NCBI RefSeq assembly: GCF_001577835.2
Contig: NC_029542.1
Coordinates: 2,961,336 to 3,025,335 of the forward strand
DNA from: Coturnix japonica
Lineage: Eukaryota > Chordata > Aves > Galliformes > Phasianidae
Length of the DNA stretch: 64,000 nt
Direction of reading: 5' to 3'
Shown here: piece after piece, positions 13,317-34,350 of the stretch
Layout of the letters: each line of letters starts with the position of its first letter
Numbering within the stretch: position 1 is the first letter of the stretch
Translations under genes and position numbers: made by a program
Notes under the pieces: generated by a model
Told to the model about the DNA's origin: nothing
Database searches by the model: none
What the model saw: the letters and a program-made list of their open reading frames with translations, nothing else

Positions 13317-15876
13317 GACCCTGTCTATATTTTAATAAGAACATTCATTACCCTCATTTGTAGTATGGCTGAAATTCATTCAGAGAGCCCAAAAGCTGTT
13401 CAGCAGCTTCGAAAAAGAAATGGATTCCCTTTCTAAGATCTCTTATGTTTGCGATTAGAAAAGAGAAAGTTCTGTTGCAAGATTTCTTTATGGTATTTGA
13501 AGTGCTGCCTCTCAGAACAGTCAGCCAGCCAACAGTGCATTGTTTGTGTGTGATGTATGAGGAGGGCTTTGCTTTGCCAGCTGTTTGGCTGCTAAACAAT
13601 TTTGTTCGAAAGTTGTGGGTCCCTCGAGGGTGGCAAGCAGTGCATTGAAAGTGAAAGTAGGTTACGGTGACTGCAGTGGTTTTCAGACCCAGAAACTTTG
13701 ATAACTCATAATCTGCCCTTCTTTAACAACTGGCTTTTGAAGTGGTAACATGTTCATAGCAAGCGGTGTATTGTATTGTATGTTCTGCAAATGGGCACAG
13801 ATGAAATGATGGCAGAAGTATATTTCAGCATTCAGTAATGGGGGGGAGGGGGAAAGTAAAGCTTCTTTTTCACTATGAGATTTTGCTTTTTCTGGCTGTG
13901 TAGCAGCAAATTTCTGGTAGCCTTCTTGAACTCCTTATGCAGTTTGTCAGAAATGCTTAATATGCCCAGGAATTAATCAGGTATGGTTTTCTATGCAACA
14001 CAGTGATTTTTTGGGGGGGAGCAGCTGAATAATTTATTAAATGCTGTCAAAGAAAAAGCTGAACAGTGGATTGTGTTGTGCCCGCTGCTTTTAAGCACCT
14101 TCCTGGGCATAGGATTGTTAATTCTGGCTTGCAATCACAGCCAGCTTATTTGATTATTTACTAGCATTTCCATCCGAACTTTACTTGTGATCACAAGCCA
14201 ATGTTAACAGCCCCATCTCCACATATTTCCTGGCCCAGCTGGGGCTTGGCTGCCCTCCTCCTCCCTCTCACCTCCACAGCTGGGAAGCTGCAACTGGATC
14301 CCTGCTGGGATGGGGAGAGCGTGCAGCAGGAGCAGACCCTGCTGCTGTGGTGCTGGTGAGGCTGCCCGCAGGGTTCCTGTTGAGTGCATTTGGAAATACC
14401 GAGAGCTGTTCAAGAATCTGTTTAACTTAAATGCAGGCTTGTAATCAAGCGACTGCTTGTTGGTAAGGCACTTTCCCTAGCGTGTTATTTCACAGAGATT
14501 AGGGCAAGGTTCAGTCTTTTTTATTATTCAAACGACTGAGACCATTGGTGGGTTTATTTCCTGTTCAGTTAAATTCATTTAGAAGGGGGACATTTCTATT
14601 GGAACAGTAAGTGTATAAAAATTGTGTCAGAATGTGTTTGGAAGGAAGTAACTGCATTTGTTGTGTGGAGAGTAACTCAGAATGAAGTGGAAGGAAATCT
14701 GTCATAGAAACCCATGTCTGTATTGGTTGTTTTTCATCATTGCACCAAGAATAATAATAAAAATCAGGGTATGAGTCTGCAAGCGTGGATGTTTTATTTC
14801 CATCTGCCGTCTGAGGTTTCTAACATGAAACTCAATTAGATTTTCAGGCCCTGATAATATGGATCTTGTTTTCTTCATACTTCAAGATCCCTAAAAGAAA
14901 ACATAAGTGATCATTAACATCTCTTCATTAACCTCTGTATCTTGTAGTTGCAAGTCCTGTTTGCATGAGAAGCTCTGATGCATTTCTGACTTGATCCCCA
15001 CAACCAAAATCTTGGCTTGATATTGTTAGTACTGTGCTGCTGAAATGTAATTGTCCTGGTAAAAAATAAATGAGAGAGCTTGATTACTTGTATTCATTAG
15101 GGATCACGTGATAATTTTTGCAAGAGGAAGTAATGGTGTCCTGGTCAAATTCCAACTTGGATAACACAACTGAAATTTAGATGGGCAAATGTAATATCAC
15201 TTGGCTACTGCGGCGAGGAATAAATAGCTGGGGGAAGGGAGAGTGAAACAAAAGAATGAGGTATCTTAAATCAAGAGGCTGTGAGGGATTTCTGAGGTGG
15301 AAACAAGTAGGGGACACGCTGTTCTTAACCTGAGTCAATGCTGCCAGTTGAAAATGTTTCCATTGAAATTCTTCATGCATATCTATGCTAATGGAATGTT
15401 GTTTGATATAAAAACTTCATATGCCCACGTTCTGAGTAAGAACGGGCTCTCTGGGGGGGTTCTGATGGAGAAGAGGTGTTTCTATGTAGGTGTATACCTC
15501 ATTTGGTGGAGGGGCATGTGGGATCACTGCATTGTCTCAGGACCGTCTGTCCTCTACATATTGACTCAGCTTTGAGGCAGTGGTAGTGATCTTCAGCAGG
15601 TAGAGAGCATTCATCTGGAAATTAATAGTCTGCTTTGATTTCAGTTCCTCACAAGTCTAATTCTAGTTCTGGCCCGTATAAGAGTGCTTGTATTTGTGCC
15701 TGACTCCCACTTTTGCTTGAGATAATGCTGTAGGGCAGTCCCCCTGCAGGAGATACAGCTCACAGGTGATATACGCTGGGCTTTACCTCAGTTATACAAA
15801 CTCAAAAGAATTTGGTGACTATTTTAGTGATATTTTTTGATTGACCTTGTCTTCTCTGTTGTCTTTTATAGATAAA

Positions 15877-15942
15877 ATGTTCAACAGTTCGTTGGCAACT
15901 TTCTTCAGAAGAATAATTACTACTGCTCTGCTCTTGCCGTAA
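15877..15942 (+). other. Upstream ORF 1 in the ZNF652 leader (21 aa)
   Basis: The coding exon has a very good acceptor at 15871 (a long pyrimidine tract ending TATAG), so exon 2 probably begins at 15872. Five bases in, an ATG with A at -3 opens a 21-codon frame that stops at 15940-15942, well before the ZNF652 start at 16111. It would be expected to lower initiation at the main start. Whether it is used cannot be told from the sequence. Confidence 0.5.
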
Positions 15943-16014
15943 TATCCGAGTTCTGTGACCTACACATCCGTGCTAAACATCAGCAGAGAATCCTGGTTTG
16001 TTCCTTCTGTGTAG

Positions 16015-16092
16015 ATGGAACAGGCATCGGTCATGAGAACCCATCCTGATTTAAAGCTGCTTGCTTGGTTTTCTGGGATTAAAGGTGCTTAA
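16015..16092 (+). other. Upstream ORF 2 in the ZNF652 leader (25 aa)
   Basis: A second ATG (16015, G at +4, with another in-frame ATG six codons later) opens a 25-codon frame that stops at 16090-16092. This is 18 bases before the ZNF652 start codon. Together with the frame at 15877 it makes a double-uORF leader typical of regulated mRNAs. Confidence 0.5.
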
Positions 16093-16110
16093 CGAATCAG
16101 GCCCCCCCAG

Positions 16111-23262
<7,152 letters not shown>

Positions 23263-24000
23263 CGTCTTTGCTTCCTGCCAGCTATTTTCTCACTTTATGC
23301 ACATGGAAACATGCCCTCGTGGAAGTGCAGAGGGTTAGTTGATGAGGACTTTCGTCTCTCTCAGAGCCCCAGCAGATGGTCCCGATTTTTTCCTTTGAAT
23401 CAGTTAGCAAACAAGGAAATCCTGTTTTGGATCAACAGTGCTCATTTGAACCTGGGAACCAACAGGACTTAACCCCAATTTGCTTGTGTTTTCTTGGTGA
23501 CTTTTATAAATTTCCGATACTGAGACTTGTGGAATTTTATAATTTCATATCAGCTGATGAGGTATGCTTGCTTTTATATCCTGGACTTCTCCTCAAAGAG
23601 GAGAGAGGCCTGGTTTTCTTTGTACTAATCGGAAAGGCTGTGAGATTAATACAGAGCATTAATTGTATCACTGTGTATCGTAATGGATTCTTTTCAGCTT
23701 TTGGTGCCGGCTATGGAGTGAGCCAGCCACGTATCACGGTATATTTGAGCATTATAAAGAAAGACAAAAAAATTTCTTGTTTGTGTAGCTCTCCTAACAC
23801 ACTCTTTATTTTACTACAGAAATTATTTTAGAGTTTTTTGTATAGACCTATTTAGTAGTCAGTTTCTAAAATGAAATGTATTTCAATAAGCGGTGTAATT
23901 TTTTCAGTGTAGCTGGACCTATGTTGTATAATAGATAAATTTTTATAATCATCAAAATGTGATTCTTAAAAGATGCATATAGCTTCTATAGTTAAAGTTA
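23263..24000 (+). other. ZNF652: ZNF652 3' UTR (end uncertain)
   Basis: The untranslated tail follows the TAA at 23260-23262. No single poly(A) signal stands out. A weak AT-rich stretch lies near 23880-23950. The first clear AATAAA motifs on this strand are at about 25341-25346 and 25612-25617, so the UTR could extend about 2.3 kb. A 151-codon open frame at 23376-23831 lies inside it and resembles no family I know. Confidence 0.5.
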
Positions 24001-27000
24001 TTCTTACAACCGTACAACTTAAAACAACAAAAGGTGCTTCAGAGAAGAAAGGAATCCGAGAGGTCTCTGGAAAGGTTGCCTCAAAAGTGATGTTGATTTC
24101 AGAACTTTATGTAATTTATTTTAGTAGGTTGGTGGGGTTTTTCGTTTTGTTTTGTTTTGTTTTTCTACCTTAAGTTTCCCTTTCCACAGTTTCTGTTAAG
24201 AGTTTATGGAGAAGGACGTTGAGATACTGTATTCTCCCTCCTCAGATTTCATTAAGTTCAACTGGAGTCAGCTGTGAAATGGGCTGGAGAGGGAGTATCT
24301 CAAGTCAGCCAAGCGTCCTTATGTAGGAGAGCCTGTTTTAATGGCTTTTCATGGTATGATTTTAAGCTGGGGATCCTATCAAATGCTGCTCTTCAGATTG
24401 CTTTTTGGAATTCCTGGCGTTAAGAGGGGGTAATTAAGTGAAATCATAAACGCAGTGTTTCTGACTGGTTGATTGTAAGAGCGAAAAGTTTGGATGAGAC
24501 AATGGTGTTTCAGTTGCATTGTTAAGAAAACACTGACAGCAGTGTACATGCCATGGGAAGCTCCATCCCATAACTACAACATGCATAAAATTATGGGATG
24601 ATTTCTAGGAATTGTAGTCATATGTTTGGCAAATCGAAGTTCTACAGCGATAGAATAGGAAGCTTTGAACTGTAGGCATGTCACTGTTCCATAACCCTGG
24701 GAGGCAATGAGGAAGAAATGACAAGTAGTGCAGGGATGGTGGGCTGGAATGCCAAATGTATGTGTTTTAACCATCAAGTAGCTATTAATTTTTCAGGTTT
24801 GTATTTCTCTTCAACTAAAAGTAAGCATAGCAGCATTATGCAATCTAGTAAATCGTTGCCACCTTCAATGAAGACAGATGCTCAAGGCAACGCACTGTAA
24901 GTTCTCATTCCTTTAAAATCTTTATTCTTCTGAGCTGCTTTTTAAATTAAATCCCCACCAAACTGTAGATCCAGAGACCCTCTAGGCAATGTCTGACTTC
25001 CCATTCTGCTTTCTAATGAACTGGGCTTTTGTGGCTGATGGGATTAGGTTTTTTTCAGTCTTCAAGATAGCAGAAATGGTGGAAATTCTTCTTCCTGTTA
25101 CTTCCTCAAAGCTGATGCTTTTAAGCACTGTGTTTTGAAACACTATGTCCTCTGTCTGTTGAGAATTAGCTCCTTAGTTGATGTTTTTCACCATTTTCTA
25201 CCATCTAATCATTAATATTTTTTTTTCATAACACGCATAGCAAACTGTAGGAACCAGGAAGGGCAGTTTTGGCCCAACAAACCTATTCGTTTTTGACTGA
25301 GCTGAAACCCCTTCCAGCATTTCTGAAAGAAAAAAAAATAAATAAAACAATGTGTTTTTTAAATGTTTTCTCTACAGTATTTATATGCACTCTCTTATCT
25401 TCTAGGCAAAAAAGCCAGTAATGAAAGTGAATTTACACTCGTGATGACAACTGTTGTATTTACTGTGGCTGGTCCGCCCCAGAGGTTCTATGCATTCCAT
25501 GTCACGTTTGCACCCTGCATTTCTGTTGTGCCACTATTTTACGGTCAGGCCCATTATTAAATGATTTTTAAATGCTAAAAATCAGTTGTATTCCCTTTTT
25601 TTCAAAATGATCTTAATAAATTTACCCTATTAGGCTGCTATTCAGAATTCTGAACATAAACACGTTTATGTTTTTTTCCCCCTATTATTGTTTAGTTCAT
25701 AGCAATGATACCTTCTGGTTTTTTTCCCCAATTATTAAACATAGGAATTCCCTTCTGGTTAATAAGGTTAAACTTTCTAACCAGTTTCACAGTCTGTCAT
25801 AATGTCAGCAGATCCTCCTAATAGTCTGGGACAGACAGTAGTGAAAGCTGACAGACTGGTCTAGGGAGTGTTGCAATGTGGGATTTCATAAAGTACATCT
25901 TTTGCCATAAAAGGAAAGTGGGTGTTACAAAAGCCTGGAAATTAAAGGGTAAGGTTTGCTGGGGTTCTTCACTCCTGCTTCAATTTGCATAAGTATGCAC
26001 ACCTACAGAATTTGGGCAACACTAAGGAATGTATTCAAGTGCATTTACTACTTGTTGCATATGTTAACAAGCTGAGAATAATATTTCATGTGAGCTTTAT
26101 TACATTTGGTTAGCACATAAGCTTGGTTTGTGTCACTAAAGTGCTTTCTTCAACAAGAGCAAAGACAGGTAACCCCAATTTCAGGTTTGATTTGAATGTT
26201 TTCGGAAGGTGAGACTGACTTCTCCATTCGTTTTCCAAGACATCTTACAGCTTAAGGGGAACTTTTACTTAATATTTGAAATTACATTTGAAGAGGAAGA
26301 ATTCAGTGGGATTAATATTGAAAGAGGGAGATTGGCTGCTTAAAGACAGTGTCTTTTCTAAACAAGTTCAAGCTGCTAGTCCTGCAGACACTGTCTTATT
26401 CTTACTGAGGGCACTGGCTGTGTGGGCTTGTTTATTCAGTGTATTATCTCAGGCTCATTTACCTTCCTAGATGAAGGTGTGGTGATTATCTGTTTTGTAT
26501 TGACTTGCCTGTCTGAGTTATTGGCTCTCCTGTGTACACAGCATGGATGCTTGGTAGATGATCTAATTTGTATTGCTGTGCACATCAAAAGCTACTGTCA
26601 CCCACCTTGTGTTCCCAGCCACGTCTCAAATTATGGGCTTTTGAAAGAGTGCTTTGAATGTGGGCTTTTATCACTGGGAGATTAGTTGTATCTCAGCACT
26701 GCAATCCCTTTGGATGTTTCTGCCTTTGCCCCATTGCATCTCTTGAGCATGTAATAGCAATTTTCAGTTTATTGGAGAGGAAAAGGCAAAACTCCCAGGT
26801 ATGCAGTTTAAAGATAGTGCTTCCCTTTGATACTTTTGGTCTGTTTTCAACAAGTTAACTGAAAGACCAGGTTTCTCTCTGAGCTGAAAAGATTGCTATT
26901 CTTGTAATTTATTTCCTGATTGCCTATTTCTTTGCACTATAGTGGCCTATAGTGTGGCCATTAGGGGGCTGAGTACCATTTTGTTAGGGGGTGGAGAGTC

Positions 27001-30000
27001 TGTTGTGCAGAGCTGTTTCTATTCTTGCAAAGGTAGCATTGCATTGACCCATTCTGGTTTAATTATGAATTACAGAGTACATAGGCCTTTGAGAAAACAA
27101 TAAAAGAATAAGCAACGTGCAAATACAGCGCTGGAGAACACTAAATAATGTCAAACTTCTCTTTTCTTTTCTCTTGGGATTTGACCTCAGGGTTGTAAAA
27201 TGCTTCAGTAATTGTTTCATGCTTTCCTATTTCTATTAACTAGCAGTATTAAAAAAGGAAACCCACCACCATGATGTGTGATTCAAGATGATTTTTCTTT
27301 TACCTTCTACTGAGGAATATCTCACTTGTAAATAACCATCATTAGCTACAAGCTCGTCAGTCCAAAACAGACAAATCCCCTCCCTCTCTAAACCAAATAG
27401 CAAATCTTAAGTATTTCCAAAGTAGAAAAAAAGGTACTGTGAACATTAATGGCTTTTCAATGGTGTCATTCTTCTACAGTTCAACTTTGAAAGCAGAAGT
27501 GTCGCCGTGCGAGATTTTCACATGCATGGTAAGATTGGAACAGTCCTTTGTGGGACATCAGTTGCCAACTTCCATCAATGAATCTCCTTGTACCGTGATG
27601 GCTGTTCTGCTTGTAGCTGAAACAGTTTTGAACCTTTGTCACCATTTGGTTTTGTTTTGTTTGAACAGTGATCTTTGCTATCAACTCAGAGGATCTGTTC
27701 TTTAAAGGGTGCAGGTAGGGAAGAAGGATCATTTGTTCCCAGAGTTTGTGTACACGTGGATGAAATGTGATCATTGTTTGTGGATTTTCATCACTGGAAT
27801 TTAATTCAACTTTATTAACATATAGAAAGAAATCTGAAGTAACCTGGCACTAATTAATGTTGTCTTGCTGACCAGAGAAGGTTTAAATTAGTTAACGTTT
27901 GGATTTAAGCACATCGGTGGCGCTGAAAACAAATACTACCTTATATTTTAGGTGTATTGGAGGCATGGCAGAAAAAGCCCACTGCAAAGGAAAGAGACAT
28001 TCAATGGGAAGGCAAGCACTTGCATCTTGTGTAGATACAGTCCACCTTAGCATCCACGTGCAGGTAATAAAAGCTGGTTCTCCTAGCAGCAACAGAATGG
28101 TGCAGCTTTTAAGCTTCTAATATAAATCTGAATGAGAGATGAGATGATGCCGTGATTCTAATTTCATATCCACCCAGCAGCTCTCCATGATAATTTCAGC
28201 CTGAGCTGACCCGCTCCCATTGATTTTGGTGCAGAAGTTCTCAGTGGATCACAGAGGGCGCCCTTTGCTCTCACAAATTCGGGCAGAGCTGTGCCTTTTC
28301 CCAATGAGGATAAAGATAGGAAGGATTTGAAGGCTTTTTTTCTTTCTCCATGGTAAAAATTGGCCTGCCCTCCTCTTGTTTTTTGCAAATAAATCCTGCT
28401 CCTGCTTTGATCTGTTGCTGCTTTTACAGATTGGAATCAGCAAATACACCTTCTGATGAAATTTTGCTGGATGTTGGGAATTGCCTTTGTACTCAGTCAT
28501 GGCCCATGTGTGTACAAAGTGCATTCTTGCACTGCAGGCCTCTTTGTGTACTGAGAATTCATGTACACAAACACTGTAGTCAAATGGAGCTTCCCTGAGA
28601 GCAGCAGAGAGTGTAGGTGTTCACAGTCTGTTTCGTCATATTGCTAAGTAGTTCCTTCATCCTTTTCATTTGGCATGGAGGTAGATTTGCCTGGTACATG
28701 CTTGCACTCCCAGTTTTCATGCTGTTTTCCACAAACTGAGGCCCTACACCCCGTACTCCAGCAGAAATAGCCTTACGGTATGAACTAAAAACACATCTGA
28801 AATGGAGAAACGATAGAATATTTTACACCAGAAAGGAAATAATGCTTAGGTTTGGTTTGTGTTTGAATTCCCTGCCCTCAAAAACCTGCCCAGGTGGAGA
28901 CAGAGCAGAAGTCCCTTGCTGGAGTGATCTATTAACGTTAATTATTATCTTTTGCTTGGAGAACTCTGAACATTGCTGTTACTTTTTCTTTTTAATCAAC
29001 CCATATGACAACAGCAGGGTTCCCTGATATATTTTTTTTTATCTTGATTCTGCACAAAGGTGACATTTGTAACCACACTGACAATAAGCAGTAGATGTAA
29101 GTATGTCTTTTCAATAACCTGTGCATCTAAATTTTCCTGAGCTAGGTGTCTAGTTTCCTAAAGGGTCATTGAAGCCTTTCAAGCTCCATTGACTAGATAC
29201 AGAACCCAGACAATAAAGGCTGGTGAGAAAACACCCCTACAGTTCTCATGGACTGGTGAGGTTGGTTGATTTTCTGATAAGCTGCTGTACTAATGAACTT
29301 TCCTAAGGTAAGGAGAGGCATCAAGGGCAAGAGTTGAAGTCTGATATGCAGTTTAAAGATGCACACGTGCACAGTCTGTTCAGATTTAACTTTGTTTAAA
29401 TGATTACCTCTAAAACCAATTAATCTCACTGGACACATGCACTGAGTTTATTAGAGGTACTAGAACAAATTTGTGTCACTGAGTAATACAGGTGGTTTCT
29501 TGCTTTGGGGGGACTTCTCCATTCTTTCTATGAATTGCAGGAGCACAATGATTAGACAGGAATTCTTGTTGGTAAGAAAGCAGAAGGTTCTTTGGGTAAG
29601 CTGCAGGTGAATTGCATTTTCTTCTGTCTTAGATTGGAAGGTATAGGAAGAAAACCATTGTAAGAACAAAGGTTTTTGTGTCCCCTTGAGGTTTGCCATA
29701 GCTCAGCTGGAACAAACATCAGGCCGTGTTCCAAAAGGCATTTGAGCTTGTCCAAACAGAACTGTCTCCGTTTTTTTTTCTCCCCTAACACAACTGAAAC
29801 TTGAAAAATCAACTTAATTTGTAACTGTATTTTTGCAAAAGGTCTGGTTTAATTTTTCCAGCTGCCATTGGTAATGTTTGATGCTCTTAGTGTGTACAGC
29901 AAGTGCTAATGTCAGTTGAGGTTGCAGCCCGTGTGGCAAGAGGGGCTTAGTGATGTGGCACCTATTATTCTTCAGCCTTAAATTCCAAGATCAGTTGTAG

Positions 30001-33000
30001 GAAGATGTTGGAGAAATTGATGTGTGTTTGTTTCAAAGCATCAATGATACAGTGTCTTGATGGAAAGGTGATGAAGGAGTTGTTGCTCTGTTCAAAAGCT
30101 GTAGAAAAAGCATAGTAATGAGTTTTCCCCAAATGAAAAGTTATTTAACATAATAAAAGAGAGATGAGCATATAGGAAGCTAAAGTGTTCTGACTCTGCT
30201 TCTCCTGAACCCCTATTACAGTTCCTGCATTGAGATTGCAAGTGATAGCTGATGCTTAGCAAAAGGAGTAAGAGAGGTCCACAAAGAGAAGTCAGGAGAA
30301 TGCTGCAGCATGGCCACCAAACGACTGACAGCCCTGCAGTGACCTTGAGCTGACAAACAGTAAGGATCTATACTTGTTGGTTACTCCACACTTCTTGCTT
30401 ATGTGGCCCGAACGTAACTGAGTGTGTTTTGACTACATACTGTTTATGTTTGCCATCTTAATTTTGCAATTTCATATTTGGATTGCCTTAGTTCTGTTTT
30501 GCCTATTGTCTGAGGGGAACAATCAAGGAGAAGCTGACAGTGAGCTCTGTAAGTGTCGTGCTCCATCTTTCACATGTGCTTCTGCTGTTTGCTGCACATT
30601 GGAGAGGGATCTGGGAGTTAAAATTAAAGGACGGTGCGTTCACATCTGACTTGTGAGCTGCAAAATAACACTGCAACCGTGTGTTGGCTTATCTGAGAGC
30701 TTGCAAAATGAAAGACTGAGAAAGCATGTTACAAAACTGCTGCCAGTTTTGCTCTCAGACAGGATTCCAGCCTGCAATGTTGTCTGCTTGCTTTACATAT
30801 AAAATACCTGGGTGCTTTCATCTCAGTGCTTAAAACTCTCAGCCTTCCTTTTGCACACTGCAAGAATTTCTTAATTCCTTTACCAGGAAGATAACTTTTC
30901 CCATCAGCTGTGTTAAAATTAGGAAGTGTGTTAAAAGAGAATTGTTGTAAAACAGAAGCATTTATCTAAAGGTTTCCTTTGGTGTTTACTTGAGCAGCCT
31001 GCGTGCTTAAATTTAGTGTATTGCTGTCAGATGAGTAAATATCCGTGTTCTGCAGATGTGGAACTGAGAGACTGACATTATGTAAGCAAATGACAGCTGG
31101 GGACAGAGCTCTGAGTTATTTCTGATCCAGACTACTGCCCTAACCACAGGATCACCATTTCCCTTTACAGTTCTTTTTAGCTTTTCTGCCTAATTTCCTC
31201 CACGAGGTTTTTCAGGCAGTAGATGGAGTATATTACAATAAAGGAGGTAAGAGTCAGCTCCTTTGTGGTTGTATGGTAGCTACTGTGTATAGACAGAAGA
31301 TCGTCAACAGGAAAAAGAGCAGCTCAGGAATTTGACCCAACTCACAGCCTGTTCCTGATTGCTTAAGGTAAGTGTGTAACAGAGCACAGCCTGTATTTCA
31401 ATGGGCAATGTCTCAGAGTAATGATAAACAAAATTAGTTCAGACTGAAAACTGATACTTTCCGAGACAGCATGAGCATGAAGATATCAGTTTTCTGGTAG
31501 ATATCATTAATAGTCTGAAGGTCTCAGGACACGTAAAATGAATGACGGGGACCTGTTTGAACTCTGGTGTGGTAATGGCTCTGGTTCTTACATAGTGACT
31601 GTGATTTCAATAGGTTAAGGCATCCTGCAGCTCTCTTTCACAACAGGTTCTGGGGAGTGATAAAGGAAAATGCATTGTATGTCAACAGAGAGGTTGAATT
31701 TGAGGTTGAATTTGATATTGGCTGCAAGATGACCTTGTTCCCAGGGTGGACAGGAAAAGAACAGGCATACAAGCGTCAAGGAAGCATGTAATCTAACTGT
31801 CCATTCCAGTTGCAGGTTCACAGTCCTAGAATCACAGCATGGTTGAGTTGGAAAGGGCCTTGAAGCCCATCCAGTTCCACTCCTGCCATGGGCTGGGTGC
31901 CCTCCAGCAGCTCAGGCTGTGCCATCCGCAGCCATGGGCACCCCCAGCACTGGGCAGCCATGGCCCCTCACCAGAATTTCCTCCTCACATCTCCCCTCTT
32001 TTAGTTTAAAGCCATTCCCCCTTGTTCTATCACTATCAGACTGAGTAAAAAGATGCTCTCCATGTTTTTTATGAGCTCCCTTTAAGTATTGGAAGACCAC
32101 AATGAGGTCTCTCTGCAACCTTCTCAACAAGCACAGTTCCCACAGCCCACTTCTCAAACATGCTGGGGTCTCTTTGGATGCCATCCCTTCCATCTGCTGT
32201 ACCAACTCCCAGAAAGTTCCCCTCTCCAGTATTTTTAGGCTTGGTTTCTTATGAAACACACAGAGATTGGAATTACTTCTACATGAAAGAAGAGGATTTC
32301 CAGCTGAATAAGTGAAATGTATTCGACAGGACTGCAGTTACTGAGAGGAATGTGTTGCTTACTCACCAGGCTGGCAGCATGAGAGCAGTTAAAGCAGCAG
32401 ATTCTGCTGACCTGTAGTGTGCAGAGATAGCACTATCAGTGTCTCTCTTACACTGCTTCAGCAGAAGCTTATCCCACCTGATAAAAAAAGCCCTGTCTTG
32501 CTGCCTATGTTTCCTGATTTCTAAGTATTATATAGAACAGAATACATTGAGTGCTCTGTTTTAAATGGAGCTGCACAGTTCCAGTTTGGTGTTTCTTTTT
32601 AATCCCTTGTTGTACCTTTATATTGTGGCTGCTTGTAATGTGAATCATAAATGGTGATTAGGCTTGTAAATGCTCTCTTAATTACAAGTCTTATAGAACT
32701 TCTTCCTCAAGATGCTTAACTGGAGACAGAAAGGAGCTTTTGGTGAAGAAGTTCTGAGTGGGAGTTGTTGTATTTCAGGTTGTCTGAACTACATGACAGT
32801 TCTGTCTGGGTGAAGAAGGGGAAAATGTCCATATTTATTGGGGAAATGTGCATATATAGTGGGGACAAGGGGAGATTTAAGTCACCTGTAAGGCCAGTGG
32901 GTGAAGGGCTTGCCCAGTTAGATGTTTGATTCACTTGGCTTTAAAAAGAAATTGGAGTCGTACTCATCCCCTGACCACATGAGTACAAGTAAGGTGACTG

Positions 33001-34350
33001 TGGGGAGGTACAGAGCACGGCTGTTTTATTTGCCCCATTTAATAACATATTTCCATAAAAACCAACATTTAAAGGTGTGGGATTCCTGTCTCCTGTTGGG
33101 TGGGTTTACCTGGCCACTCTGGTGAGTCTTTCTGTCTTTTTTAGGGCTTATTACCAGTACAAAATTGAAGCCTGTGTTGGAGGAACCTCAGGAGACCTGG
33201 AATAGCCTGAACTGTGAGCACAGCTGCCAGCTCTGTGTCGTGTCCCAGCTGCTGCACTGGTGGGTTTGCAGATTTGGATGCATGGCAAGGTCATCCCATT
33301 GCAGTGAAAAGCAAGGAATGGAGTTTTGCTCTCTTTCTTCTTGACGGTTTGTTTTTTTGGTGATGCTTTGTTGGGCTTTTTATTTTTTCCACTCTCTCTG
33401 ATACCAAACAAATATTATTTGCTCAGCAAATGTTTATTGCTATGGAAGAAACGTGTAAGATGACAGTGTTTTGGGAAGGAGGTAGCACAAGGTGACTGCA
33501 ATTGACAGTTCCTTGTCTGTGTACCTTAAAGACAACTGAGTTCCCAAATGAATAGAGAAAAGCTGCTGTTTTACTTTGATATTCCCCAAAAGTTGTAATC
33601 CAAGGAGTCTGAGACAAGTAACCAGATGGATCTCATGGGGTCTGCTACACTGGGCTTCACCTGAGTGCTGCTGTGTGTTGCTGGAGGGCCATGAGCAGCA
33701 ATGGGGCAGCTGGCAGTTGTGTGTAGTTATAGGTTTGCTGGTTTGCTGATGCAATCCACTTGTTGGTTAGAAAACAGGTTTACAGGCTTGGAGAGAAGCG
33801 TACAGCAGTGAATTTCCTTCAGCATAGGGTTGTTACACCCATTGTGGGGAAATTGTGTGTTCATAAGAGGGTTGCCTTCCCCGTTCAGGGGTTGCCAGGA
33901 ACCAGAGCAGCCCAGTATTAGAGCCATGCCGTCCTCACTTGCTCTCCTGGATTTTTAACAGTGGAAAATCACTGGCACACAGGATCACCCTTGCCAAAAT
34001 CCTCTGCCCGTGATGTTTCTGGAATGATCTTCACCCTGGTGCTGCTCAGTGGGAAGGAGACAGCACGTAGGGGACAACACGCCCTTGTTGGGTTTCCCAT
34101 TGCCTTGGACCTACTGAGGATCACACTTGGGAGGCGATGTGACCCCAGTGGGCTGCAACAGCCCCAATGTCTGAGACTAAATAGATGATAAAAGCAGTTC
34201 CTTGATAACCAGGATTCTTTCAGAGGGGAAGACCACAGGCAGCTCTCACTGCATAGAGGTCAGCGTGCTTTAACTATTAGAAGCAAAGTCCGCTAGGAGA
34301 GATCTCAAAATAGCAATGCTTTGGCTGCAGGAACGCTCTGGGTTGGGGCT
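24000..34350. other. ZNF652-PHOSPHO1 intergenic region without recognised genes
   Basis: About 10 kb of mostly AT-rich sequence has only short open frames on both strands and nothing that resembles a known exon. It holds a distal candidate end of the ZNF652 3' UTR (AATAAA at about 25341 and 25612) and a reverse-oriented CR1 at 31828-32240. Regulatory elements or a non-coding RNA could be present, but nothing in the base sequence alone supports one. Confidence 0.5.
31828..32240 (-). repeat. CR1 LINE fragment, reverse orientation
   Basis: About 410 bases match the reverse complement of the CR1 3' part. The stretch starts with 'agaatcacagcatggttgag' and contains equivalents of the 'ttggaagaccacaatgaggt' and 'ccttctcaacaagcacagtt' segments. 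It has drifted more than the copy at 6900-7338 and is probably older. A 115-codon open frame on the - strand across it comes from the repeat. Confidence 0.9.
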
